DNA of 14,503 nucleotides from an uncultured Burkholderiales bacterium (GCA_937925755.1 CALAMX010000133.1:1-14503); one strand, 5' to 3'. Shown: positions 6,708 to 13,935, numbered from the stretch's first letter. The notes: generated by a model not told the origin, from the letters alone. Program-made: numbers and translations.

Positions 6708-8015
6708 ATGAGCCAATACCTGCCGATCACCCGACTGGATTCCGCCGCCCCCGATTTCAGCCAGCAGCTCGACCGGCTGCTCGCCTTTTCCGTCGAAACC
6801 GACAGCGCCGTGCAGTTTGCCGTGGCGGAGATCCTCGCGGCGGTGCGCAGCCGGGGGGATGCGGCCGTGCTCGAGTACACCGCCCGCTTCGATCGCCTGC
6901 AGGCAACGAGCGTGGCCGAGCTGGAAATTCCGGCCGAGCGCCTGGCTGCGGCCCGCCAGGCCTTGCCGCTGCGAATCGAGCGGGCCCTGACGACCGCTGC
7001 CGAGCGCATCCGTCGCTATCACGAGCACCAGCTCACGCAATCCTGGACCTACACGGAAGCGGACGGTACCCTGCTCGGCCAGCAGGTTACCCCCCTCGAT
7101 CGCGTCGGGCTCTACGTCCCGGGTGGCAAGGCCGCCTACCCCTCATCAGTGCTCATGAACGCCATCCCGGCCAAGGTGGCGGGGGTACGCGAGCTGATCA
7201 TGGTCGTGCCCACGCCCGACGGGGTGCAAAACGACCTGGTACTGGCCGCCGCCGCCATCGCCGGTGTGGACCGCGTCTTCACCATCGGCGGCGCCCAGGC
7301 CGTGGCGGCGCTGGCCTATGGCACCGAGACGGTGCCACAGGTGGACAAGATCGTCGGCCCAGGTAACGCCTATGTCGCCGAGGCCAAGCGGCGCGTCTTT
7401 GGCGTGGTGGGTATCGACATGATCGCCGGCCCCTCCGAGATCCTCGTCATCTGCGACGGCCAGACCAATCCCGAATGGATTGCCATGGATCTGTTCTCCC
7501 AGGCCGAGCACGACGAGCTGGCGCAGTCCATCCTGGTATCGCCCGATGCCGCCTTCCTCGACGCGGTCGAGGCGGCAATCGCCCGGTTGCTGCCCACCCT
7601 GCCGCGCCAGGCGGTGATCGCGCAGTCGCTCGCCACGCGCGGTGGGCTGATCCGCTGCCGCGACCTCGCCGAGGCGGCCGCGATCGCCAACCGCATCGCC
7701 CCAGAGCACCTCGAGCTCTCGGTCGAAGACCCGCAGGCCCTATTGCCCTCAATACGCCACGCCGGCGCCATCTTCCTGGGACGCTACACCTGCGAGGCCC
7801 TGGGCGACTACTGCGCCGGACCCAACCACGTACTGCCCACCGCGCGCACCGCTCGCTTCTCCTCGCCCCTGGGGGTGTATGACTTCCAGAAGCGCTCCAG
7901 CCTCATCCAGGTCTCCCGCGAGGGCGCGCGCACGCTCGGCGAGTTGGCCGCAGCGCTCGCCTACGGCGAGGGCCTGCAGGCACATGGCCGCTCGGCCGAG
8001 TACCGTATCGAGTGA
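6708..8015 (+). CDS. hisD: HisD, histidinol dehydrogenase
   Basis: HisD performs the last two steps of histidine biosynthesis, oxidising L-histidinol to L-histidine with two NAD+. The 435-residue length is standard. Conserved features are DRVGLYVPGGKAAYPSSVLM, KIVGPGNAYVAEAKR, GPSEILVICD, the zinc-site Q265 and H268 in SQAEHDELAQS, the catalytic pair E333-H334 in RIAPEHLEL, GDYCAGPNHVLPT, and the last zinc-ligand histidine H426 near the C-terminus (QAHGRSAEYRIE). No strong Shine-Dalgarno precedes the ATG at 6708. The stop is embedded in a GTGA that could start hisF, so hisD and hisF are tightly joined. The genes usually found next (hisC, hisB, hisH, hisA) are absent. Confidence 0.97.
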   Translation: MSQYLPITRLDSAAPDFSQQLDRLLAFSVETDSAVQFAVAEILAAVRSRGDAAVLEYTARFDRLQATSVAELEIPAERLAAARQALPLRIERALTTAAERIRRYHEHQLTQSWTYTEADGTLLGQQVTPLDRVGLYVPGGKAAYPSSVLMNAIPAKVAGVRELIMVVPTPDGVQNDLVLAAAAIAGVDRVFTIGGAQAVAALAYGTETVPQVDKIVGPGNAYVAEAKRRVFGVVGIDMIAGPSEILVICDGQTNPEWIAMDLFSQAEHDELAQSILVSPDAAFLDAVEAAIARLLPTLPRQAVIAQSLATRGGLIRCRDLAEAAAIANRIAPEHLELSVEDPQALLPSIRHAGAIFLGRYTCEALGDYCAGPNHVLPTARTARFSSPLGVYDFQKRSSLIQVSREGARTLGELAAALAYGEGLQAHGRSAEYRIE

Positions 8016-8017
8016 GC

Positions 8018-8788
<771 letters not shown>

Positions 8789-8805
8789 ACACCTGAAAGG
8801 TCGCG

Positions 8806-9192
8806 ATGAATGAGCACTGGTTGGGCAAAATCAATTGGAACGAGGAGGGACTGGTGCCCGCCATCGCCCAGGATGCTGAAAGTGGAGAGGTCCTGATGGT
8901 CGCCTGGATGAACCGCGAGGCGCTCGAGCAGACCGCCGAGCGCGGCCAAGCCGTGTATTGGTCGCGCTCGCGCCAGAAGCTCTGGCACAAGGGCGAGGAA
9001 TCCGGACACATCCAGAAGGTCATAGAGATACGCCTCGACTGTGACCAGGATGTGATCCTGCTCAAGGTCGAGCAAGTCGGCGGCATCGCCTGTCACACGG
9101 GTCGCCGCAGTTGTTTCTTCCAGCGTCTGGAGGATGGTGAGTGGAAGGCGGTGGAACCGGTTCTCAAAGACCCGCACGAGATCTATCGGTGA
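8806..9192 (+). CDS. hisI: HisI, phosphoribosyl-AMP cyclohydrolase
   Basis: HisI opens the adenine ring of phosphoribosyl-AMP, step three of histidine biosynthesis. It is the stand-alone cyclohydrolase (128 residues), separate from HisE, as in most betaproteobacteria and unlike the fused HisIE of E. coli. Visible motifs are VAWMNREALEQT, YWSRSRQKLWHKGEESGH, and the metal site: DCDQD with C79 (D78, D80 and D82 for Mg2+) and C96 and C103 in IACHTGRRSCFF, which bind zinc. The Shine-Dalgarno GAAAGG lies about 7 nt before the ATG, 17 nt after the hisF stop. The stop shares its last base with the hisE start. Confidence 0.96.
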   Translation: MNEHWLGKINWNEEGLVPAIAQDAESGEVLMVAWMNREALEQTAERGQAVYWSRSRQKLWHKGEESGHIQKVIEIRLDCDQDVILLKVEQVGGIACHTGRRSCFFQRLEDGEWKAVEPVLKDPHEIYR

Positions 9193-9521
9193 TGAACGCA
9201 GCGGACATCCTGCAACGCCTGGCGAGAACCCTGGCGGCACGCAAGACGGCCGACCCGCAAACCTCCTACGTGGCGCGGCTGCACCACAAGGGGCTGAACG
9301 CCATCCTGAAGAAGGTGGCGGAAGAGGCCGCCGAAACCCTGATGGCGGCAAAAGACGGCGTACGCGAACAGGTCGTCTACGAGACCGCGGACCTGTGGTT
9401 TCACTCTCTGGTCCTGCTCGCACATCTCAATATCCATCCCGATGAGGTCCTGGCCGAACTGGCACGCCGCGAGGGGACCTCGGGCCTGGAGGAAAAGGCT
9501 GCTCGCAAGGAGGCTTCATGA
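9192..9521 (+). CDS. hisE: HisE, phosphoribosyl-ATP pyrophosphohydrolase
   Basis: HisE removes pyrophosphate from phosphoribosyl-ATP, step two of histidine biosynthesis. The 109-residue protein belongs to the all-alpha MazG-like NTP pyrophosphatase superfamily, with the metal-binding pattern KKVAEEAAETLMAAK and ETADLWFHSLVLLA. The frame is open further upstream to 9141, but that part lies inside hisI. The ATG at 9192 overlaps the hisI stop by one base (TGATG) and gives the expected N-terminus MNAADILQRLARTL. The stop overlaps the start of the next gene (ATGA). hisI and hisE are therefore separate but tightly coupled genes. Confidence 0.95.
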   Translation: MNAADILQRLARTLAARKTADPQTSYVARLHHKGLNAILKKVAEEAAETLMAAKDGVREQVVYETADLWFHSLVLLAHLNIHPDEVLAELARREGTSGLEEKAARKEAS

Positions 9522-9862
9522 ATACCCAAGACTGCATTTTTTGTAAGATCGTCGCCGGCGAGGTCCCCAGCCGCAAGGTCTATGAAGACGAGGAAGTGCT
9601 CGCCTTCCACGACATCCGGCCGGTGGCTCCGGTACACTTCATGATCATCCCCAAGGCGCACGTGGCTTCACTGGCCGAGTGCAGCGAGGCGCATCGCGAC
9701 CTGCTGGGCCGCATCCTCTTGCTCGCACCGAAACTCGCGCAAGAGCAGGGGCTCACCAGCGGTTTCCGGACGATGATCAACACGGGCCGCGGCGGTGGAC
9801 AGGAGGTCTTCCATCTGCACGTGCATGTGTTCGGCGGCGGTCCGCTGCGGCCGATGGGATGA
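9518..9862 (+). CDS. HIT-family nucleotide hydrolase (HinT-like)
   Basis: This is a histidine-triad protein of the HinT/PKCI branch. Such proteins hydrolyse purine nucleoside phosphoramidates and acyl-adenylates; the cellular role in bacteria is poorly defined. The 114-residue length is typical. It begins with DCIFCKIVAGEVPSRKVYED, has the DIRPVAPVHFMIIPKAH segment, and ends with the triad HLHVHVFGG (H99, H101, H103). The start overlaps the hisE stop by 4 nt (ATGA), so it is probably made from the his transcript. The same his-HIT-tat order is familiar from betaproteobacteria. No link between its activity and histidine synthesis is implied beyond position. Confidence 0.94.
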   Translation: MNTQDCIFCKIVAGEVPSRKVYEDEEVLAFHDIRPVAPVHFMIIPKAHVASLAECSEAHRDLLGRILLLAPKLAQEQGLTSGFRTMINTGRGGGQEVFHLHVHVFGGGPLRPMG

Positions 9863-9890
9863 CGGCAGGCAGACGCAAACAAACTTTGGC

Positions 9891-9897
9891 AAAGGAG
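9891..9897 (+). promoter_or_regulatory. Strong ribosome-binding site of tatA
   Basis: AAAGGAG lies 7 nt before the tatA ATG. It is one of the strongest Shine-Dalgarno sequences in the rightward gene train, where most upstream genes rely on overlaps. This fits TatA being the most abundant Tat subunit. Confidence 0.75.
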
Positions 9898-9904
9898 TGA
9901 CGCG

Positions 9905-10138
9905 ATGGGAAGCTTTAGCATCTGGCATTGGTTGATCGTGCTGCTGGTGGTTCTGCTGGTGTTCGGCACGAAGAAACTGCGCAACATCGGTGCCGACCTC
10001 GGCGGCGCCGTCAAAGGCTTCAAGCAGGCGATGAAAGAGGAGCAGTCGAAGACAGAGCCACCGGCGGAGCTGCCCAGGCAGGGGCAAGCCAGCGGCACCA
10101 CCATCGAGGGCGAGATCAAGGAGAGGCAGCAAGGCTGA
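9905..10138 (+). CDS. tatA: TatA, Sec-independent (twin-arginine) translocase subunit
   Basis: TatA oligomerises at the inner membrane to allow passage of folded proteins bearing twin-arginine signal peptides. The 77-residue protein has one N-terminal transmembrane helix (SIWHWLIVLLVVLLVFG), the conserved Phe-Gly hinge at residues 20-21, the amphipathic helix KKLRNIGADLGGAVKGFKQAM, and a charged disordered tail. These features and the length separate it from TatB. It lies 42 nt after the HIT gene and has its own strong ribosome-binding site. tatB follows after 84 nt. Confidence 0.95.
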   Translation: MGSFSIWHWLIVLLVVLLVFGTKKLRNIGADLGGAVKGFKQAMKEEQSKTEPPAELPRQGQASGTTIEGEIKERQQG

Positions 10139-10222
10139 GACTCGTGGCCGCGGGCGCTGGGGGTGTAAGCGGTCGCACGGCTTCCGGCCCCACGCGCAGA
10201 ATCGTCCAACCCATCGTCTCTG

Positions 10223-10711
10223 ATGTTCGACATCGCCTTCTCCGAATTGCTGGTCATTGGCCTCGTTGCCCTGATCGTGATCGGGCCAGAGCGCCTACCC
10301 AAGCTCGCCCGCACCGCGGGGCAATGGCTGGGACGACTCAACCGTTATGTCGCCCAGGTCAAGCAGGATATCGACCGCGATCTCAAGCTCGAGGAGCTAC
10401 GACGGCTGCAGCAGGAGATGAAGGAGACCGCACAGCGCTACGAAATCCTGGCCGAGGAGACGCGCCGCGAGATCGAGCAGGAGGCCGATCAGGTCAAACG
10501 CGTCGTGGCGGCCATGTCCGTCACGGACGATGGCCTCACGCAAAAGGCCTACGAGGCGCTGACGGCGCATACGCAAACGCCGCCCGAGGCACCGGATAGG
10601 CAGACAACACCGCCCACCCAGGACGCCTCGCATGAGGCGCCAAGCGCCGAGCCGGCTCCCCCTGCCACAGGTGGCAAGGATAGCGACAAGCCGCACGGCC
10701 AAGCCGGATGA
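10223..10711 (+). CDS. tatB: TatB, twin-arginine translocase receptor subunit
   Basis: TatB forms the substrate-receptor complex with TatC for twin-arginine signal peptides. The 162-residue protein has the TatB-type N-terminus MFDIAFSELLVIGLVALIVI with Glu8 and the hinge GPERLPKLAR. A long charged amphipathic and coiled-coil region follows (about residues 45-95, for example LKLEELRRLQQEMKETAQR), and then a Pro/Ala/Thr-rich disordered tail. The longer helix and the FDIAFSELL start distinguish it from TatA. The ATG at 10223 fits the family start; no strong ribosome-binding site precedes it. tatC starts 3 nt after the stop. Confidence 0.95.
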   Translation: MFDIAFSELLVIGLVALIVIGPERLPKLARTAGQWLGRLNRYVAQVKQDIDRDLKLEELRRLQQEMKETAQRYEILAEETRREIEQEADQVKRVVAAMSVTDDGLTQKAYEALTAHTQTPPEAPDRQTTPPTQDASHEAPSAEPAPPATGGKDSDKPHGQAG

Positions 10712-10714
10712 GGC

Positions 10715-11527
10715 ATGGACGAGCAGCAGACCTTCATCTCTCACCTGATCGAATTGCGCGACCGGCTGCTCAAGGTCGCCATCGTCTGGATCGTGCTGTT
10801 CGTCGCCTTATTCCCCTGGGCCAAAGAGCTCTACGCCCTGCTGGCCCACCCCATGCTCGCTTCGCTGCCGCAGGGCGGGCAGATGATCGCCACCGAGGTG
10901 GTCACGCCCTTCTTCGTGCCGGTGAAGGTGGCCATGATGACCGCCTTCCTGCTGGCGCTACCCTTCGCCATGTACCAGGCCTGGGCCTTTGTCGCGCCTG
11001 GGCTCTACGCGCACGAGAAGCGCATCATCCTGCCTTTGTCGGTGGCGAGCGTGGTGCTCTTCCTGCTGGGCATGGCCTTCGCCTACTTTCTGGTCTTTCC
11101 AGTGATCTTTGGCTTCATCGTCGGCATCGCCCCCGAGGGGGTGGCGGTGATGACCGACATCAACAAGTATCTAGATTTCGTCATCACCCTGTTCCTCGCC
11201 TTTGGGGTGACTTTCGAAGTCCCTATCGTCGTGGTCGCCTTGGCCAAGATGGGGGTGGTCGAAGTGGAGAGCTTCCGCCAGGCCCGCCCCTACGTGATCG
11301 TCGGTGCCTTCGTGATCGCGGCCATTGTTACGCCGCCCGACGTGATCTCCCAGTTCATGCTGGCCATGCCGATGTGGCTACTCTACGAGGCGGGGGTCTG
11401 GGTGGCCGGCTGGCTCGTGAAGAAGGAGGCCTCGGCGGCTGCCGAGGAGGAATACCGCCCCCTCACCGACGAGGAGATGGAGGCCGAGCTCGACCGCATC
11501 GAGGAGGAACAGAAGAAGATCCAGTGA
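10715..11527 (+). CDS. tatC: TatC, twin-arginine translocase core subunit
   Basis: TatC is the polytopic inner-membrane protein that recognises the twin-arginine motif. The 270-residue protein carries the family N-terminus FISHLIELRDRLLK, the segment FVAPGLYAHEKRIILPL with its conserved FxxPGLxxxEK pattern, six hydrophobic segments, and the late motif AFVIAAIVTPPDVISQFMLA. The C-terminal roughly 35 residues are strongly acidic and then basic (EEEYRPLTDEEMEAELDRIE, then EEQKKIQ) and are probably cytoplasmic. It starts 3 nt after tatB. It is the last gene of the rightward train, and the bidirectional terminator lies about 190 nt downstream. Confidence 0.96.
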   Translation: MDEQQTFISHLIELRDRLLKVAIVWIVLFVALFPWAKELYALLAHPMLASLPQGGQMIATEVVTPFFVPVKVAMMTAFLLALPFAMYQAWAFVAPGLYAHEKRIILPLSVASVVLFLLGMAFAYFLVFPVIFGFIVGIAPEGVAVMTDINKYLDFVITLFLAFGVTFEVPIVVVALAKMGVVEVESFRQARPYVIVGAFVIAAIVTPPDVISQFMLAMPMWLLYEAGVWVAGWLVKKEASAAAEEEYRPLTDEEMEAELDRIEEEQKKIQ

Positions 11528-11713
11528 CCGCTTGTGAAAGATTTCGCCGCGAGCGCCCGAGGGCAAGGCAGACGGGGCGCCAGCGATGAGCTTGACCTGC
11601 AGTAAAACGCGGTTTAGAGCACAGCACATCGCAACCAGCAAGACACCCCACAAATTTTCACTTGTTCTGGTGCTGCTGCGCTGCGGCGGAGCAGCCGTCA
11701 CGCTGTGCCGTGC

Positions 11714-11749
11714 AACGAAAAAACCCCACCTGAGCGGGGTTTTTTCGTT
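11714..11749. terminator. Bidirectional intrinsic terminator between tatC and rpmG
   Basis: AACGAAAAAACCCC (11714-11727) is exactly complementary to GGGGTTTTTTCGTT (11736-11749), with an 8-nt loop. Because the stem ends in an A-tract on one side and a T-tract on the other, it reads as a GC stem plus U-run on both strands. It would stop the rightward tat transcript and the leftward rpmB-rpmG transcript, matching the convergent gene layout. Confidence 0.93.
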
Positions 11750-11752
11750 GTT

Positions 11753-11768
11753 CAGGGTTCAGACCCTG
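11753..11768. repeat. Small perfect hairpin beside the rpmG stop
   Basis: CAGGGT (11753-11758) and ACCCTG (11763-11768) pair perfectly around a 4-nt loop, between the terminator and the rpmG stop. It lacks its own T-run. On the minus strand it comes just before the terminator stem and might help pausing or protect the 3' end; this is inference. Confidence 0.4.
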
Positions 11769-11778
11769 CCGTGAGACC

Positions 11779-11946
11779 TCACTTGAGTTTGGTCTCTTTG
11801 TATTCGACGTGCTTGCGCGCTTTCGGGTCGTACTTCTTGATCACCATCTTCTCCGGCATGGTCTTTTTGTTCTTGGTCGTGGTGTAGAAGTGCCCGGTGC
11901 CAGCCGTGGACTCCAGCTTGATCTTTTCGCGTCCGCCTTTCGCCAT
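11779..11946 (-). CDS. rpmG: 50S ribosomal protein L33
   Basis: L33 is a small protein of the large ribosomal subunit near the E site. The 55-residue product, read leftward from the ATG at 11946, begins MAKGGREKIKLESTAGTGHF and continues YTTTKNKKTMPEKM, ending EYKETKLK. It is the cysteine-free form, with no CxxC zinc pairs. A good Shine-Dalgarno GAGGAG (11954-11959) lies 7 nt upstream and overlaps the rpmB stop. The gene is 11 nt downstream of rpmB in the same operon. The LESTAGTGHFYTTTKNK pattern fits betaproteobacteria. Confidence 0.97.
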   Translation of the reverse strand: MAKGGREKIKLESTAGTGHFYTTTKNKKTMPEKMVIKKYDPKARKHVEYKETKLK

Positions 11947-11953
11947 GATCTTG

Positions 11954-11959
11954 CTCCTC
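11954..11959 (-). promoter_or_regulatory. Ribosome-binding site of rpmG
   Basis: GAGGAG on the minus strand, 7 nt before the rpmG ATG at 11946, supports this start. It overlaps the last bases of rpmB. Confidence 0.8.
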
Positions 11960-12191
11960 AGATCTCGCCACGGGCGCGTAGGTCTGCCAACACGGCATCG
12001 ATGCCCTTTTTGTCGATCAGGCGAAGGCCCGCGTTGCTCAGGCGCAGGCGCACCCAGCGGTTTTCACTCTCGACCCAGAAGCGCCGGTATTGCAGGTTGG
12101 GCAGGAAGCGGCGTTTGGTCTTGTTGTTGGCGTGGGAGACATTGTTTCCCACCATCGGCTTTTTGCCGGTGACTTGACAGACTCGGGCCAT
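11958..12191 (-). CDS. rpmB: 50S ribosomal protein L28
   Basis: L28 is a large-subunit ribosomal protein. From the ATG at 12191 the product is 77 residues, starting MARVCQVTGKKPMVGNNVSH and containing RRFLPNLQYRRFWVESENRW, ending VLADLRARGEI, a near-complete match to the family pattern. The frame extends five codons upstream to 12206, but the downstream ATG gives the conserved N-terminus and has GAGGAC (12199-12204) spaced 7 nt before it. It is the first gene of the rpmB-rpmG operon, with a clear sigma-70 type promoter about 40 nt upstream. The order radC, rpmB, rpmG is widely shared in beta- and gammaproteobacteria, here with an extra gene between radC and rpmB. Confidence 0.97.
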   Translation of the reverse strand: MARVCQVTGKKPMVGNNVSHANNKTKRRFLPNLQYRRFWVESENRWVRLRLSNAGLRLIDKKGIDAVLADLRARGEI

Positions 12192-12227
12192 GGTTCGGGT
12201 CCTCAACCGTTGCGCTAAAAAGATAAA

Positions 12228-12257
12228 TTTATATCATGGTCAAGGCAGTAATGTCAA
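12228..12257 (-). promoter_or_regulatory. Sigma-70 type promoter of rpmB-rpmG
   Basis: On the minus strand an exact TTGACA (-35, positions 12257-12252) is followed after 18 nt by TATAAA (-10, positions 12233-12228). The surrounding bases are AT-rich in contrast to the GC-rich neighbours. Transcription would begin near 12220, giving an rpmB leader of about 30 nt. This is the best promoter in the window and suits a strongly expressed ribosomal operon. Confidence 0.85.
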
Positions 12258-12433
12258 AACACGACGGATGAATGCGGAGGACTCGCGCGACAGCCGGACG
12301 AAGGACGTCTGGCCGAGGGGGTCCGGCAGGGGGAAGGAACCGAAGCGGTCGAATCGCCAATGCGGACGACGAAAGCTTGACAGGCTGACCCGTGGCCTTG
12401 GGAAACGCTGAATAATTGTTGCGCGGACGGGCG

Positions 12434-12446
12434 GCTGCGTTGCGCC
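12434..12446. repeat. 13-base motif, copy 1
   Basis: GCTGCGTTGCGCC occurs here and again, identically and in the same orientation, at 13923-13935. Both copies lie in gene-poor gaps. The motif is GC-rich, so two chance copies in a GC-rich window cannot be excluded. Confidence 0.4.
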
Positions 12447-12565
12447 GTCTGGGCTTGTCTTGGGGCTTGCGCGGCCTCACCTTCCCGGCTGCCCTGGTCA
12501 GCCTGGTGCCAAGACTTCGCTCATGCTCGTTTTCTGATCACGCTCCGGGCGCAGGGCGCTTACTC

Positions 12566-12582
12566 CCGCTCGCGGCTTTTTT
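12566..12582 (+). terminator. Possible weak intrinsic terminator (short stem, T6)
   Basis: CCGC-TC-GCGG is followed by C and six T residues on the plus strand. The stem has only 4 bp and a 2-nt loop, so it is weak. No plus-strand gene is recognised upstream, and on the minus strand the T-run would be A's. If real, it would point to a small plus-strand RNA in 12258-12582. Confidence 0.2.
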
Positions 12583-12598
12583 CAACGTATCCCTTGCT

Positions 12599-12949
12599 TC
12601 AGCGGCGGAAAGGCAGCACCTTCCCCGATGGCATCGCAGGTGGCGGCAAGCCACCCTGCAGCGGCTCGCGCAGACGGTTAAGCGCCTCGAGTAACCCCCC
12701 CTTGCCGTACATCGATTCCCACATCATGACATGCAGGGCGATGCAGGATTTGAGCGGGTGTTTGTAGCGCCTGCGCTCGACGTCGATGCGCCACTGCAAG
12801 CCCCGCAGCCGGTCGCGTAGATGCGCTGGCGCCGCTGCGATCAACTGTTCGATGAGTGCCTTGCGGCGCAATTCGAACGCCTCCGGATCGCTGCGGGCGA
12901 GCTCGGCCCAGGTATCGAAATCGAAGTCAGGCGTCTGCGTCGGGGTCAT
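12599..12949 (-). CDS. DUF3135-like protein of unknown function
   Basis: This small soluble protein (116 residues from the ATG at 12949) resembles DUF3135. The features I associate with that family are an N-terminal FDFDTWAELARSDPEAFE, a charged helix RRKALIEQLIAAAP, and a central RLRGLQWRIDVERRRYKHPL segment, followed by a helix SCIALHVMMWESMYGKGG. The family's function is unknown to me; no catalytic motif, signal peptide or membrane segment is visible. The frame extends upstream to 13021, but the added residues are not family-like. It lies 77 nt downstream of radC in the same orientation and may be co-transcribed with it. No terminator was found after it on the minus strand. Confidence 0.75.
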   Translation of the reverse strand: MTPTQTPDFDFDTWAELARSDPEAFELRRKALIEQLIAAAPAHLRDRLRGLQWRIDVERRRYKHPLKSCIALHVMMWESMYGKGGLLEALNRLREPLQGGLPPPAMPSGKVLPFRR

Positions 12950-13026
12950 GGACGATCCATGTACCAAGGGGGGTGTAGGCTCCAAGCAAACCTCGGGCCA
13001 GGGTCTGACGGATCGCCGCAAGGGCG

Positions 13027-13701
13027 CTACAGCCAGCCGCGCTCGGCGAACGACACACCTTGGTCACCCGCGACCAGAAAGTGATCCAGCACCCTCACAT
13101 CGACCAGCGCCAGGGCCTGCTTGAGCTGTTGAGTCAGCCAATGGTCGGCCTGACTGGGCTCGGCCACCCCGGACGGATGGTTGTGTGCCAGGATCACGCC
13201 ACCGGCGTTGTGTGCCAGCGCCCGCTTGACTACTTCTCGGGGGTAGACACTGGTTTGGGTCAGCGTGCCGCGAAACAGTTCCTCGACCGCCAGCATCCGG
13301 TTCTGCGCGTCGAGGAAGACGGCCACAAAGACCTCGTGTGGCAGCCCGGACAGGCGCAGGCGCAGGAAGTCGCGCACCGCGGCGGGAGAGGTGAGGCTGT
13401 CACCGGTGCGCATCTGCTCGGCGAGCGCCCGGCGCGCCATTTCCAGCACGGCCTGAAGCTGGGCATACTTTGCGGGCCCCAACCCACTGAACTGAGCAAA
13501 CTCGGCCAGGGAGGCGGCGAACAGCCGGTTTAGGCTGCCAAAATGGCCGAGGAGTTCGCGCGCGAGTTCCACCGCGCTCTTGCCTTTGACTCCCACACGC
13601 AGGAAGATCGCCAAAAGCTCCGCATCCGACAGCGCCTGCGCCCCGCGCGCGAGCAACTTCTCGCGCGGGCGCTCCCCTTCCGGCCAATCGGTGATCGCCA
13701 T
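13027..13701 (-). CDS. radC: RadC family protein (JAB1/MPN+ metalloprotein)
   Basis: This is a conserved bacterial protein once linked to DNA repair; its true role is unsettled. The 224-residue product has an N-terminal region beginning MAITDWPEGERPREKLLARG, a helix-hairpin-helix-like segment FSGLGPAKYAQL (71-82), and a C-terminal MPN+/JAMM domain. The metal ligands are H173 and H175 in LAHNHPSG and D186 in the PSQADHWLT segment, so the metal site looks intact. The start at 13701 is backed by a strong Shine-Dalgarno (13706-13713). It is divergent from coaBC, as in many proteobacteria, where rpmB and rpmG also lie downstream of radC; here a DUF3135-like gene sits in between. Confidence 0.95.
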   Translation of the reverse strand: MAITDWPEGERPREKLLARGAQALSDAELLAIFLRVGVKGKSAVELARELLGHFGSLNRLFAASLAEFAQFSGLGPAKYAQLQAVLEMARRALAEQMRTGDSLTSPAAVRDFLRLRLSGLPHEVFVAVFLDAQNRMLAVEELFRGTLTQTSVYPREVVKRALAHNAGGVILAHNHPSGVAEPSQADHWLTQQLKQALALVDVRVLDHFLVAGDQGVSFAERGWL

Positions 13702-13705
13702 CTCG

Positions 13706-13713
13706 CCCTCCTT
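13706..13713 (-). promoter_or_regulatory. Ribosome-binding site of radC
   Basis: AAGGAGGG on the minus strand, 4 nt before the ATG at 13701, fixes the radC start. Confidence 0.8.
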
Positions 13714-13838
13714 GAGAACACGTCTGCAAATCTACACCGTAACAGACTACGTGAGTTGGCAATGTCCAAACCGTCGACAGGCCATACACCGATCGGCCCG
13801 TGTGGCCAGGCTGGCAACTGGGTAAAATCCTGGAAATG

Positions 13839-13875
13839 GAGAGCAAAATACTCTCGAAAATACTCTTGAGAGCAA
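13839..13875. repeat. Overlapping direct and inverted repeats in the coaBC upstream region
   Basis: GAGAGCAA occurs at 13839-13846 and 13868-13875. Between them a 12-bp unit AAAATACTCT(C/T)G is tandemly repeated (13845-13856 and 13857-13868). CTCTC at 13851-13855 is complementary to both GAGAG copies, so two mutually exclusive small hairpins are possible. It could be an operator or a leader switch, or simply simple-sequence expansion. Confidence 0.5.
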
Positions 13876-13922
13876 GAATGACCATTCGGAAGAAGCTGGA
13901 TAGGCTGCTGTGCGGGTTGCCT

Positions 13923-13935
13923 GCTGCGTTGCGCC
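13923..13935. repeat. 13-base motif, copy 2
   Basis: GCTGCGTTGCGCC, identical to 12434-12446. Both copies are followed within a few bases by a CTTG, which hints at a longer degenerate repeat. Confidence 0.4.

Larger units (their letters stand above)
12258..12598. other. Gene-poor interval between the rpmB promoter and the DUF3135-like gene
   Basis: No convincing gene was found here. A frame open at 12416-12694 (+) has low-complexity Leu/Arg/Ala content, no ribosome-binding site, and runs into the DUF3135-like gene on the other strand. The interval holds a 13-base motif repeated in the radC-coaBC gap (12434-12446), an AT-rich spot around 12411-12420, and a small hairpin with a T-run (12566-12582). 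No recognised structured RNA family was seen. It could be decayed or dispersed repeat DNA or contain an unannotated small RNA. Confidence 0.5.

Noticed and set aside
9580..10341. A 253-codon minus-strand open frame across the HIT gene, tatA and tatB
   Set aside because: It is antisense to three recognised genes; Ser/Pro/Cys/Arg-rich translation without any domain pattern.
11672..11695. Inverted repeat GCTGCT/AGCAGC as a second tat terminator
   Set aside because: The 6-bp stem has a long loop and no T-run; the clear terminator follows at 11714-11749.
11586..11774. Small plus-strand open frame after tatC
   Set aside because: It reads through the bidirectional terminator and has no recognisable content.
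12416..12694. Possible small plus-strand gene in the gap upstream of rpmB
   Set aside because: No ribosome-binding site, low-complexity Leu/Arg/Ala content, and it runs into the 3' end of the minus-strand DUF3135-like gene.
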